Part shown: piece by piece, positions 1 through 5,515 of the stretch
Layout: every line of letters starts with the position of its first letter
Numbering within the stretch: position 1 is the first letter of the stretch
Origin: Christensenella sp. UBA941
Lineage (GTDB): Bacteria; Bacillota; Clostridia; Christensenellales; UBA941
DNA length: 5,515 nucleotides
Reading direction: 5' to 3'
Assembly: GCA_002293365.1 (NCBI GenBank)
Contig: DBDD01000120.1
Span: forward strand, 1-5,515
Notes under the pieces: model-generated
What the model was told of the DNA's origin: nothing
Database searches by the model: none
What the model saw: the letters and a program-made list of their open reading frames with translations, nothing else
Position numbers and translations under genes: made by a program

Positions 1-2
1 CT

Positions 3-971
3 GCAACTCCGACACCAAATGCCGAACACCGCTTGGAATACGAATACGATGAAGAACTGCGCGGCATTGTAATCACAGGTTATTATGACATGCCCGCGAA
101 TAACGTGGACTTGGTTATACCTGAAACGATCGACGGAGAGCAAGTCGTGTCGATTGGTAATCAGGCGTTTGCAGACTGTACAGGCATAAAGAGTGTAACG
201 CTGCCCGACGGCCTGACGAAGATAGATTATGCCGCGTTCAGAGGCTGTACAAATTTAACCAGCGTGGCGATACCGGATAGCGTAACTTTGATCGATTGGC
301 GCGCGTTTGAGGGCTGTACGGGCTTGGCCAGCATAGCGATACCGGGCGGCGTGACAGCGATTGGCTGGAATACATTCGTAGGCTGCACTAGCCTAGCCCG
401 CGTAACGATTTCGGACGGCGTAACGGAGATTGGCGAGAGCGCGTTCGAGGGCTGTATGGGATTGTCCAATCTTTCGATGCCCGATAGCGTAACGCTGATC
501 GACGATCGCGCGTTCTATAATTGCTCCAGCTTGGCAAGCGTTACGATACCCGCCGGCGTAACACGGATTGGCACGGAAGCCTTCTCCGGGTGCTTAGCGT
601 TGGAAGGAATTACCGTCGCCCCGGACAATCCAGCGTATACCGATATTGACGGCGTACCGTTCAGCAAGGACAAAACCGCTCTTTTGTTATTCCCTTCCTC
701 CAAAGGTGGATCATATGACATTCCTGACAGCGTGACAACGATCAAACCCGAAGCATTCGCGAATCGTCCCTCTTTTGATAGCGCGGCGTTGGAGCGCATA
801 CGCGATATAGCCGGGCTGAAAGCGGATTTGGTTCGGGCGTATATCGAAGAGATAAACGCGTATGAAGATGCTTACCCTGAAGATCGCACGGTGATAGGAA
901 TCTTCAGGTTGGATTATGACTTAATCTATCTGGACGAAGACGATACGCCGGAGCTGGTGATAGGCCAATAA
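3..971 (+). CDS. BspA-type leucine-rich-repeat protein, 5'-partial and probably frameshifted at its 3' end
   Basis: The frame is open from the left edge (first whole codon at base 3) and reads ATPTPNAEHR before the TTG at 33, so the true start lies outside the window and that TTG is internal. The Thr/Pro-rich stretch resembles linkers that follow signal peptides in exported proteins; the signal itself is not visible. Counting residues from the TTG, 1-39 is a lead-in with the family-type phrase VIPETIDG, 40-200 holds seven repeats of about 23 residues (consensus IG..AF.GC..L..V.IP..VT), and 201-250 is the usual capping segment (DNPAY...DGVPFSKDKT...IPDSVT.I...AF). The rest ends in DEDDTPELVIG, a phrase that in related proteins continues into a further C-terminal domain. 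Here a stop follows at once, while matching coding sequence resumes in another frame downstream. BspA-like repeats usually mediate binding at the cell surface; the ligand is unknown. Confidence 0.85.
   Translation, partial: ATPTPNAEHRLEYEYDEELRGIVITGYYDMPANNVDLVIPETIDGEQVVSIGNQAFADCTGIKSVTLPDGLTKIDYAAFRGCTNLTSVAIPDSVTLIDWRAFEGCTGLASIAIPGGVTAIGWNTFVGCTSLARVTISDGVTEIGESAFEGCMGLSNLSMPDSVTLIDDRAFYNCSSLASVTIPAGVTRIGTEAFSGCLALEGITVAPDNPAYTDIDGVPFSKDKTALLLFPSSKGGSYDIPDSVTTIKPEAFANRPSFDSAALERIRDIAGLKADLVRAYIEEINAYEDAYPEDRTVIGIFRLDYDLIYLDEDDTPELVIGQ
150..632 (+). repeat. Seven tandem 69-base leucine-rich-repeat units
   Basis: Units of exactly 69 bases (23 codons) begin at 150, 219, 288, 357, 426 and 495, with a seventh, more diverged unit from 564. 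Each encodes the pattern xIxxxAFxGCxxLxxVxIPxxVT with the Phe, Cys and Leu held nearly constant; the fourth unit has Thr for the Ala before Phe. These are LRR_5/BspA-type repeats. Identity between units is clear at the protein level and partial at the DNA level, so the array is old rather than freshly amplified. Units also alternate in type: the second and fifth end in PDSVT and are each followed by a unit starting LID, hinting at a three-unit (207-base) higher-order period. Confidence 0.9.
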
Positions 972-1251
972 TGTCGTTTACAATAGGGATGTTGATAGAG
1001 CCGGAGACGACACGTATGAATTCTATGGCAAAGTTAATAAAGACTATGATATCGAATCGCATTATGATGAATCGTTAGAGATCCACCTTGATGAAAAGAG
1101 CAATAAATACAGATATTATTACGGCGACAAGGAGATAACGAAAGAAGAATACGACTCGTACAGCAAGGAAGGCGTCTACGAAGAAATTAGAGGCAGCGTG
1201 AGAGCTTCGGCTATCTTGGCGTATCTGGAGGCGGTCAAGCTGCCAGAGTAG
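964..1251 (+). pseudogene. Out-of-frame C-terminal remnant of the leucine-rich-repeat protein
   Basis: This is an open frame of 95 codons with no ATG near its start, ending in TAG at 1249-1251. It overlaps the upstream stop codon but lies in a different phase (codon starts at 1 modulo 3 against 0 for the repeat gene). Its translation is rich in Asp, Glu, Tyr and Lys and includes YEFYGKVNKDYDIE, YYYGDKEITKEEYDSY and a final Ala/Leu-rich helix. From memory of the family, phrases such as YGDKEIT.EE..SY..EG.YE and a short closing helix are what follows DDD.PELVIG in intact relatives, with some tens of residues between. The simplest reading is that one gene was broken near 965-972 by an indel, possibly an out-of-frame deletion. 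An assembly error or a programmed shift is not excluded, but no known slippery site is visible. It fills most of what would otherwise be a 327-base gap before the ligase gene. Confidence 0.7.
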
Positions 1252-1283
1252 GCTCAACGCGGCATATACAAAGCAGGTAATCG

Positions 1284-1290
1284 AAAGGAG
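1284..1290 (+). promoter_or_regulatory. Ribosome binding site of the acyl-CoA synthetase gene
   Basis: AAAGGAG ends eight bases before the ATG at 1299, a near-ideal Shine-Dalgarno sequence and spacing. It supports this start codon over later in-frame ATG codons. No convincing -35/-10 pair is visible in the 47 bases between 1251 and 1299, so the promoter may lie inside the upstream remnant or further away. Confidence 0.8.
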
Positions 1291-1298
1291 CTTCTACC

Positions 1299-3023
1299 AT
1301 GCAAGCCACGCTGGCGCGCGCGGCCGAGGATAGGCCATGGCTAAAATACTTTGGCTCTACTCCGGCCGAGATACCCGTACCGGAAATCTCGATGTACGGG
1401 ATGATCCTTGAAACCGCGAAAAAATATCCCGACTATCAAGCTATCGACTATATGGGTACGAAGTTCACATTCGTGGAATTCATGCGTTTGATCGACTCCG
1501 CGGCTAAAGCATTGACTGCGCTGGGCGTAAAAGCGGGCGATACCGTTACGCTCAGCATGCCGAATATCCCCAATACACTTGCGCTCTTCTACGCGCTGAA
1601 CAAGCTCGGCGCTCGCGCCGCTATGACGCACCCGCTTTCGACAGACGTCGAGCTAACGCACTACGTAGAGCAGACTGGCTCGCGCTTCGCCGTCACATGC
1701 GACCTGTTTTTCGGACGCTTTGAGCAAATGCTAAAGGACGGCAAGCTCGAAAAGCTTGTAATCGCGCATATCTCCGACTATCTGCCCGCCGTAAAAAAGG
1801 CCGGCTTTAAAATTACAAAGGGCCGCAAAATCAACAAAATCCCCGAGCGGGACGATGTCATTAAATGGAAGGATTTCCTGAAATCCGGCGTAAAGATACA
1901 CTCGGCTTCAAATCCGAAGGATTCAAGGGAAGGCTCCGTCGTGCTCTTTTCCGGAGGAACTACGGAGCTGCCCAAGGGCATATTGCTTTCATCATATAAT
2001 TTCAACGCCCTAGCCGTCGCGGCGGAGGCGATAACGGGTTTGTCGCCCGGCGACAGCATCCTCGCGATCCTGCCTGTTTTCCATGGCTTCGGTCTGGGCC
2101 TTTGCGTACATACCTGCCTATGCGCCGCCGCGAAGGTCGTGCTCGTGCCGGAGTTTTCCGCGAAAAAATATATAGCGAACCTTATAAAGCACAGGCCGAC
2201 GTTCATCGCGGGCGTACCGACGCTCTTCGAGGCGCTCATGCGCGACGAGAACTTCGCCAAAGTCGATTTTTCGCGGCTAAAGGGCGCGTATTCCGGCGGC
2301 GACAGCCTCTATCCGGGTATCAAGCGCCGCTTCGACAAGATGATCATGGCCCAAGGCTCCAAGGTCGGCTTAAAAGAAGGCTACGGATTGACGGAAACCG
2401 TCACGGCTTGCGTTATTTCGCCGGATGCCTACCGCGAAAACTCGATGGGCCTACCGCTGCCGAATATTCTATGCAAAATCTGCGAGCCGAACACCGAGAA
2501 CGAGCTGCCATACGGCGAAGAAGGCGAAATCCTGGCGACGGGGCCGCAGCTTATGCTCGAATACATTGATGCGCCCGAAGCGACGACAGAGGCGCTGAAG
2601 GTTCATTCGGACGGCCGCATTTGGCTGCATACGGGCGACCTCGGCACGATGGACGCGGACGGGTACATCTACTTCAAAAACCGAATCAAGCGCGTTTTGA
2701 AGGTTTCCGGAATGTCCGTATACCCCGTACAAGTCGAGCAAGTTTTAGAGAACCATCCTCTCGTATTCAAGGCATGCGTTATAGGCGTTCCGGACGACTA
2801 TCAAATGACCAGCGTGAAGGCGTTCTGCGTATTGAACGATAAATCAGCCGATAAAGAAAAGGCCAAACAGGAAATATTGGCGCACTGCCACAAGCACTTG
2901 ATCAAATGGAGCGTCCCGCGCGAAATAGAATTCCGCGACGCGCTCCCGCAGACGCTCGTCGGCAAGGTCGCGTATACCAAACTCGAACAGGAGGAGGCGA
3001 AGAAAAGGGAAGCGTATCAATGA
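1299..3023 (+). CDS. AMP-forming acyl-CoA synthetase (AMP-dependent synthetase and ligase family)
   Basis: The 574-residue product belongs to the adenylate-forming (ANL) superfamily and is full length for a FadD-like acyl-CoA ligase. Such enzymes activate a carboxylic acid with ATP to an acyl-AMP and transfer the acyl group to CoA in the cytoplasm. The phosphate-binding loop is SGGTTELPKG at residues 218-227, with the lysine at 226. GYGLTE (361-366) is the adenine/ribose-side motif, and HTGDLG (444-449) carries the ribose-binding Asp447. The hinge region is FKNRIKRVLKVSGMSVYP, with Arg462. GKVAYTKLE near the end supplies the C-terminal catalytic lysine, Lys556. Nothing suggests a carrier-protein or condensation domain, so a free-standing ligase is more likely than a peptide synthetase module. 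The acyl substrate cannot be told; medium or long-chain fatty acid is the default guess. An oddity is Glu223 where most relatives have Gly in the P-loop. The start is fixed by a strong Shine-Dalgarno eight bases upstream. Confidence 0.93.
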   Translation: MQATLARAAEDRPWLKYFGSTPAEIPVPEISMYGMILETAKKYPDYQAIDYMGTKFTFVEFMRLIDSAAKALTALGVKAGDTVTLSMPNIPNTLALFYALNKLGARAAMTHPLSTDVELTHYVEQTGSRFAVTCDLFFGRFEQMLKDGKLEKLVIAHISDYLPAVKKAGFKITKGRKINKIPERDDVIKWKDFLKSGVKIHSASNPKDSREGSVVLFSGGTTELPKGILLSSYNFNALAVAAEAITGLSPGDSILAILPVFHGFGLGLCVHTCLCAAAKVVLVPEFSAKKYIANLIKHRPTFIAGVPTLFEALMRDENFAKVDFSRLKGAYSGGDSLYPGIKRRFDKMIMAQGSKVGLKEGYGLTETVTACVISPDAYRENSMGLPLPNILCKICEPNTENELPYGEEGEILATGPQLMLEYIDAPEATTEALKVHSDGRIWLHTGDLGTMDADGYIYFKNRIKRVLKVSGMSVYPVQVEQVLENHPLVFKACVIGVPDDYQMTSVKAFCVLNDKSADKEKAKQEILAHCHKHLIKWSVPREIEFRDALPQTLVGKVAYTKLEQEEAKKREAYQ

Positions 3024-3035
3024 GCGAATTGCGTT

Positions 3036-4022
3036 TTATAATGCCTTCAAGAAAAACTCATTCAGTTGCTCCATAAACGCATCATCGAGCTCCAAATACT
3101 TGTCTTTATCCACCGGGCCATGGTACGACAACGCGTCCGCAGTTTTCCGATATTCAAGTGCGTCTTCCGTTAAAAAGTAGCCGTAATGCCCCGCGTCTAT
3201 CGATATGAACGTACAGTCCGGATTTCGGATTAACCCGCGCTTGGCATATACCGGGCTGTCTCCGCCGTAGTATACGTCGTCGGAGGCATTGATCACCAAC
3301 ACGGGAACACCCTTGGCGGCGTTAATTCCATCTATCGCGGAAAGGTTCTTATCTTCGCCGTATTGCAAGTCAATAAACATATTGGTAAATGGCGAAAGCG
3401 GCGTATGAAAGACGCCCGTAAAGCGCTCGACCGAATAGCTCCACTGCTCCTTTGGCGTATCGAACGCCGAAGCGACGATCGCCGCCTTGACGTCATGCCC
3501 GTAGTTAAGCACAGCCGCGCTGGCGTATCCGCCAAGGCTGTGGCCAAACAGCATAACGGGCAACTCATTAAGCCGATCATCCGCCTCCGCGAAGCTTAGC
3601 ACGGCATCAAGATCGTGGACTGACTGCGAATAACCGCCCATAGAGCCGCCTTCGCTATTATAACAGCCGGTAAAGTCGTAACAAAGTACCGTCCAGCCTG
3701 CGTCGACGAAATATGTTATTTCAGGGAGCTTTACGTCGCTTGAATCGCGGTGTCCGGGGCTGACGACAATCAGCCCCCGGCCTGAGCCCATGCCGTAGAG
3801 ATAGCCAACAAGCGTATTGTCACCCGAAGAAATGTTGATTTGCTCCCTAGGATATTGACCGCTGTAGTCTTCGTAAACGGGCATGCGGCGCGAATCATAC
3901 ATGTCGTAATCCGCGCGGCTGAAAACGACGCTATGCGCTATAGCCAGCCCGATAAAGCAGATTATTATTAAAAAGGCGACTACGCTGGTTATCCAAATCA
4001 GCGTTTTCAGTACGCGCAGCAT
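3036..4022 (-). CDS. Membrane-anchored alpha/beta-fold hydrolase
   Basis: The 328-residue protein begins with a short basic tip (Arg3, Lys6) and a hydrophobic stretch at about residues 8-30, best read as an uncleaved anchor or signal peptide that places the rest outside the membrane. The remainder is an alpha/beta hydrolase of the serine aminopeptidase/esterase type. VVSPGH at 86-91 is the region of the oxyanion loop, and GHSLGG at 160-165 is the nucleophile elbow with Ser162. Asp248 in NASDDV is the likely acid, and His279 in DAGHY completes the triad. All three catalytic residues are present, so an active esterase, lipase or peptidase-like enzyme is expected; the substrate cannot be named. 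It is the last gene of the minus-strand run, nine bases after the transporter stop, with a strong ribosome binding site. Its own stop faces the ligase stop across 12 bases. Confidence 0.9.
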   Translation of the reverse strand: MLRVLKTLIWITSVVAFLIIICFIGLAIAHSVVFSRADYDMYDSRRMPVYEDYSGQYPREQINISSGDNTLVGYLYGMGSGRGLIVVSPGHRDSSDVKLPEITYFVDAGWTVLCYDFTGCYNSEGGSMGGYSQSVHDLDAVLSFAEADDRLNELPVMLFGHSLGGYASAAVLNYGHDVKAAIVASAFDTPKEQWSYSVERFTGVFHTPLSPFTNMFIDLQYGEDKNLSAIDGINAAKGVPVLVINASDDVYYGGDSPVYAKRGLIRNPDCTFISIDAGHYGYFLTEDALEYRKTADALSYHGPVDKDKYLELDDAFMEQLNEFFLKAL

Positions 4023-4027
4023 GGCGG

Positions 4028-4033
4028 CCTCCT
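4028..4033 (-). promoter_or_regulatory. Ribosome binding site of the hydrolase gene, overlapping the transporter stop codon
   Basis: On the minus strand the sequence reads TAGGAGGCCGCCATG. The first TAG is the stop codon of the transporter gene, and the AGGAGG starting inside it lies five bases before the hydrolase ATG at 4022. This arrangement fixes the hydrolase start and suggests translational coupling, since ribosomes finishing the transporter would expose or occupy this site. Confidence 0.85.
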
Positions 4034-4919
4034 ATTTAATCTTCTCGGCGGGCGGCTTTGCCAGGTTCGTCATGATAACGCCTGCCATTACGAGCGCGCC
4101 GCCTAAAAACGCCGTTACAGGAGGCATTTCGCCCAAGCCCCAATAACCCATGAAAAACGTGAGCACGGGCGTTACAAACATATAATTCGTAACATCGCCG
4201 ATGCGCTCGGATTTGCTTAAGGCGTAAGTCCAAAGGATATAGGCTATTGCCGCGGGAAATATGCCCAGATATACGAGCGACAGAATGCGCCCTAAAGGCG
4301 CGGCGACAAGCTCCGGAATGGCGCTAGGTACAAACGGCAAAAGGAAGAACGTCCCGATAAAAATACTGTAGGCCGTAACTTGCAGCGGCGCGTAGCCGCG
4401 CTTTAGCAGCGCCTTCGTTATAAGAAAATATACCGCCGAAACAAGCGCGCCGAGCAGCAGCCATATTATGCCTGCATTAATTATAAATTCGCCCTCGCCA
4501 AGGCAGATTACGGCCACGCCGGCAAAGGCGGCGATAAACGCGATCCACTTGGTTCGGCCCATCCGCTCCTTGAAAGCGAAAATCGCCAGCACGGCTGAAA
4601 TAACGGGCGCAAGAGCGATTATCAGGCTGGATACCGTCGCCGTAACCGCCTGAGAGCCGATGTTGAAAAAGATCATGTACAGCGTAAAGCCCGATAGGCC
4701 CGAACCGGCAAACCAGCCAAGGTCACGCAATTTCGGCGGCTTTACGCGCTTTATTATTACATAAGGAATCAGCGCGAGCGACGCGAAACAAAAACGCAGC
4801 GAGGCGACGGAAAGCGGCGCGAAATACGCCACCGCCGCGCGCGTAAAGACATACGCCGACGCCCATAGCACGATAGTCACACTCGCGAGAACGTTGCGCG
4901 CTACAGCTTGGTTTTTCAT
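4032..4919 (-). CDS. EamA/DMT-family transporter
   Basis: The 295-residue, strongly hydrophobic product shows ten likely membrane helices at about residues 10-30, 35-56, 69-89, 94-116, 124-141, 148-170, 181-200, 211-231, 243-262 and 266-286. This is the layout of two fused five-helix EamA units in the drug/metabolite transporter superfamily. Each half has the family hallmark near the end of its fourth helix: APVISAVLAIFAFKE in the first, and TPVLTFFMGYWGLGE in the second. Members usually export amino acids, metabolites or drugs, and the substrate cannot be deduced from sequence. The start ATG overlaps the purL stop by four bases (ATGA), so it is probably translated by coupling from purL; its own Shine-Dalgarno is weak and distant. 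Context raises the possibility of a purine-related or amino-acid substrate, but that is inference only. The length is normal for the family and no break is visible. Confidence 0.93.
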   Translation of the reverse strand: MKNQAVARNVLASVTIVLWASAYVFTRAAVAYFAPLSVASLRFCFASLALIPYVIIKRVKPPKLRDLGWFAGSGLSGFTLYMIFFNIGSQAVTATVSSLIIALAPVISAVLAIFAFKERMGRTKWIAFIAAFAGVAVICLGEGEFIINAGIIWLLLGALVSAVYFLITKALLKRGYAPLQVTAYSIFIGTFFLLPFVPSAIPELVAAPLGRILSLVYLGIFPAAIAYILWTYALSKSERIGDVTNYMFVTPVLTFFMGYWGLGEMPPVTAFLGGALVMAGVIMTNLAKPPAEKIK

Positions 4920-5515
4920 GAGAAATATTCAACTCCCGAACGGAACAGCTTTTGGTCGTATTCGCCGGGTACGTTTTTAAACGTGTGCGCCCCGAAACGC
5001 TCGGTATGGCCCATCTTGCCAAAGACGCGGCCATCCGCGGAAGAAATGCCCTCAATCGCGGCAAACGCGCCGTTCGGGTTAAACGCGATATCCATACTTG
5101 GCGCGCCCGCATAGTCTACGTATTGCGTCGCGACCATGCCCTTTTCGAACCACGCCTTAACCGTTTCCCCGGAAGCCGCCAGCCGCCCCTCTCCGTGCGA
5201 AAGGGCGACGCTGTGGATTTCGCCAGGTTCTGACTGCATAAGCCACGGCGACAGCGTACTGGTTATGCGCGTCTTCACTATGCGCGAAATATGCCGTCCC
5301 AGCGAGTTAAACGCGAGCGTCGCGTCCTGACCCGTTTGTGGGCGTACCTCGCCGTAGGGCAAGAGCCCTGTCTTTATCAGCGCCTGGAAGCCGTTGCAAA
5401 TACCGAGCATCAGGCCGCCATTACCAAGCATCTCGTTTATAGCGTCCGCGACGCGCCCGGAGCGCAGCGTCGCGGCGATAAACTTGCCGGAACCGTCCGG
5501 CTCGTCGCCCGCGGA
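4916..5515 (-). CDS. purL: Phosphoribosylformylglycinamidine synthase, C-terminal glutaminase domain (5'-partial)
   Basis: The last 199 codons of the gene are present and the frame is open through the right edge; the ATG at 5431 is internal. PurL converts FGAR, ATP and glutamine to FGAM in the fourth step of de novo purine synthesis. What is visible is most of the class I glutamine amidotransferase domain that supplies ammonia. It opens with SAGDEPDGSGKF, a phrase of the fused single-chain PurL rather than the separate small PurQ. Next comes LGICNGFQALIKTGLLPYG, with the nucleophilic Cys at codon 5396-5398. Further on are EIHSVALSHGEGRL, then the stretch from NPNGAFAAIEGI to GKMGHTER, whose His and Glu complete the catalytic triad. 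The end (KNVPGEYDQKLFRSGVEYF) matches what I recall of clostridial enzymes of about 1,200 or more residues. It heads the visible minus-strand run and overlaps the transporter start by four bases. Confidence 0.95.
   Translation of the reverse strand, partial: SAGDEPDGSGKFIAATLRSGRVADAINEMLGNGGLMLGICNGFQALIKTGLLPYGEVRPQTGQDATLAFNSLGRHISRIVKTRITSTLSPWLMQSEPGEIHSVALSHGEGRLAASGETVKAWFEKGMVATQYVDYAGAPSMDIAFNPNGAFAAIEGISSADGRVFGKMGHTERFGAHTFKNVPGEYDQKLFRSGVEYFS
4933..4937 (-). promoter_or_regulatory. Weak candidate ribosome binding site for the transporter gene
   Basis: GGGAG on the minus strand lies 13 bases before the transporter ATG, inside the last codons of purL. The spacing is longer than ideal. 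Initiation may therefore depend mainly on the ATGA stop/start overlap with purL. Confidence 0.35.

Noticed and set aside
150..632. Regular direct repeats that could be mistaken for a CRISPR array or a VNTR.
   Set aside because: The 69-base period is whole codons, has no conserved repeat/spacer division, and encodes leucine-rich repeats in an open frame.
227..799. Two minus-strand frames (227-469 and 515-799) with repetitive Pro/Val/Thr-rich translations.
   Set aside because: They are antisense shadows of the 69-base repeats; their apparent internal repetition is only that of the leucine-rich-repeat array.
971..1078. ATG at 971 overlapping the TAA of the repeat gene, opening a 35-codon frame.
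   Set aside because: It ends quickly at a TAG and has a Met/Ile-rich, family-unlike translation. The neighbouring phase (964-1251) carries the recognisable protein sequence.
1075..1257. Minus-strand 60-codon frame with a hydrophobic, membrane-helix-like end.
   Set aside because: It lies opposite the well-supported C-terminal remnant of the repeat protein. Its hydrophobic residues arise from the complement of Asp/Glu/Lys/Tyr codons, and I see no convincing ribosome binding site before it.
1778..2569. Long frames inside the acyl-CoA synthetase gene (minus 1778-2260, plus 2102-2569).
   Set aside because: They overlap the P-loop and core of a clearly recognised enzyme, have Arg-rich or motif-free translations, and lack plausible initiation signals.
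3763..3792. Short inverted match TCAG...CTGA around a C/G-rich core.
   Set aside because: The stem is only about four bases, lies inside the hydrolase coding sequence and has no T run, so it is not a credible terminator.
4723..5330. Several frames overlapping purL and the transporter on both strands (minus 4723-5112, plus 4908-5114, 4952-5233, 5136-5330).
   Set aside because: All conflict with the purL glutaminase domain, or with it and the transporter start, and show no family motifs of their own.

Overview
The window looks like an ordinary stretch of a bacterial chromosome from the Clostridia or a related Firmicute. This is judged from gene content, because no marker gene is complete. Pointers are a BspA-type leucine-rich-repeat surface protein of the kind expanded in gut Clostridia, a purL of the fused single-chain type with a clostridial-looking C-terminus, and strong AGGAGG-like ribosome binding sites. 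Base composition is moderate, roughly half G+C, and dips visibly around 1020-1130.

Layout. Plus strand, left part: a leucine-rich-repeat protein gene is cut by the left edge and stops at 971. Its expected C-terminal tail continues in another frame to 1251, so the gene looks frameshifted. After a 47-base gap with a good ribosome binding site comes a complete 574-residue AMP-forming acyl-CoA synthetase-like gene (1299-3023). Minus strand, right part, read from the right edge leftwards: the 3' end of purL (5515-4916), then an EamA/DMT-type ten-helix transporter (4919-4032), then a membrane-anchored alpha/beta hydrolase (4022-3036). The plus and minus blocks converge with only 12 bases between their stop codons.

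The three minus-strand genes look like one transcription unit. The purL stop and the transporter start share an ATGA overlap, and the Shine-Dalgarno sequence of the hydrolase overlaps the transporter stop codon. PurL makes FGAM in de novo purine synthesis. The transporter substrate and the hydrolase substrate cannot be read from sequence. The plus-strand ligase probably activates a fatty or other carboxylic acid to its CoA thioester and has no evident functional tie to the purL block.

I found no RNA gene, CRISPR array, insertion sequence or clear terminator, and nothing I would call a new biological system. The points most worth a second look are the broken C-terminus of the repeat protein, the higher-order periodicity of its repeats, and the tight coupling of purL to an exporter-type gene.
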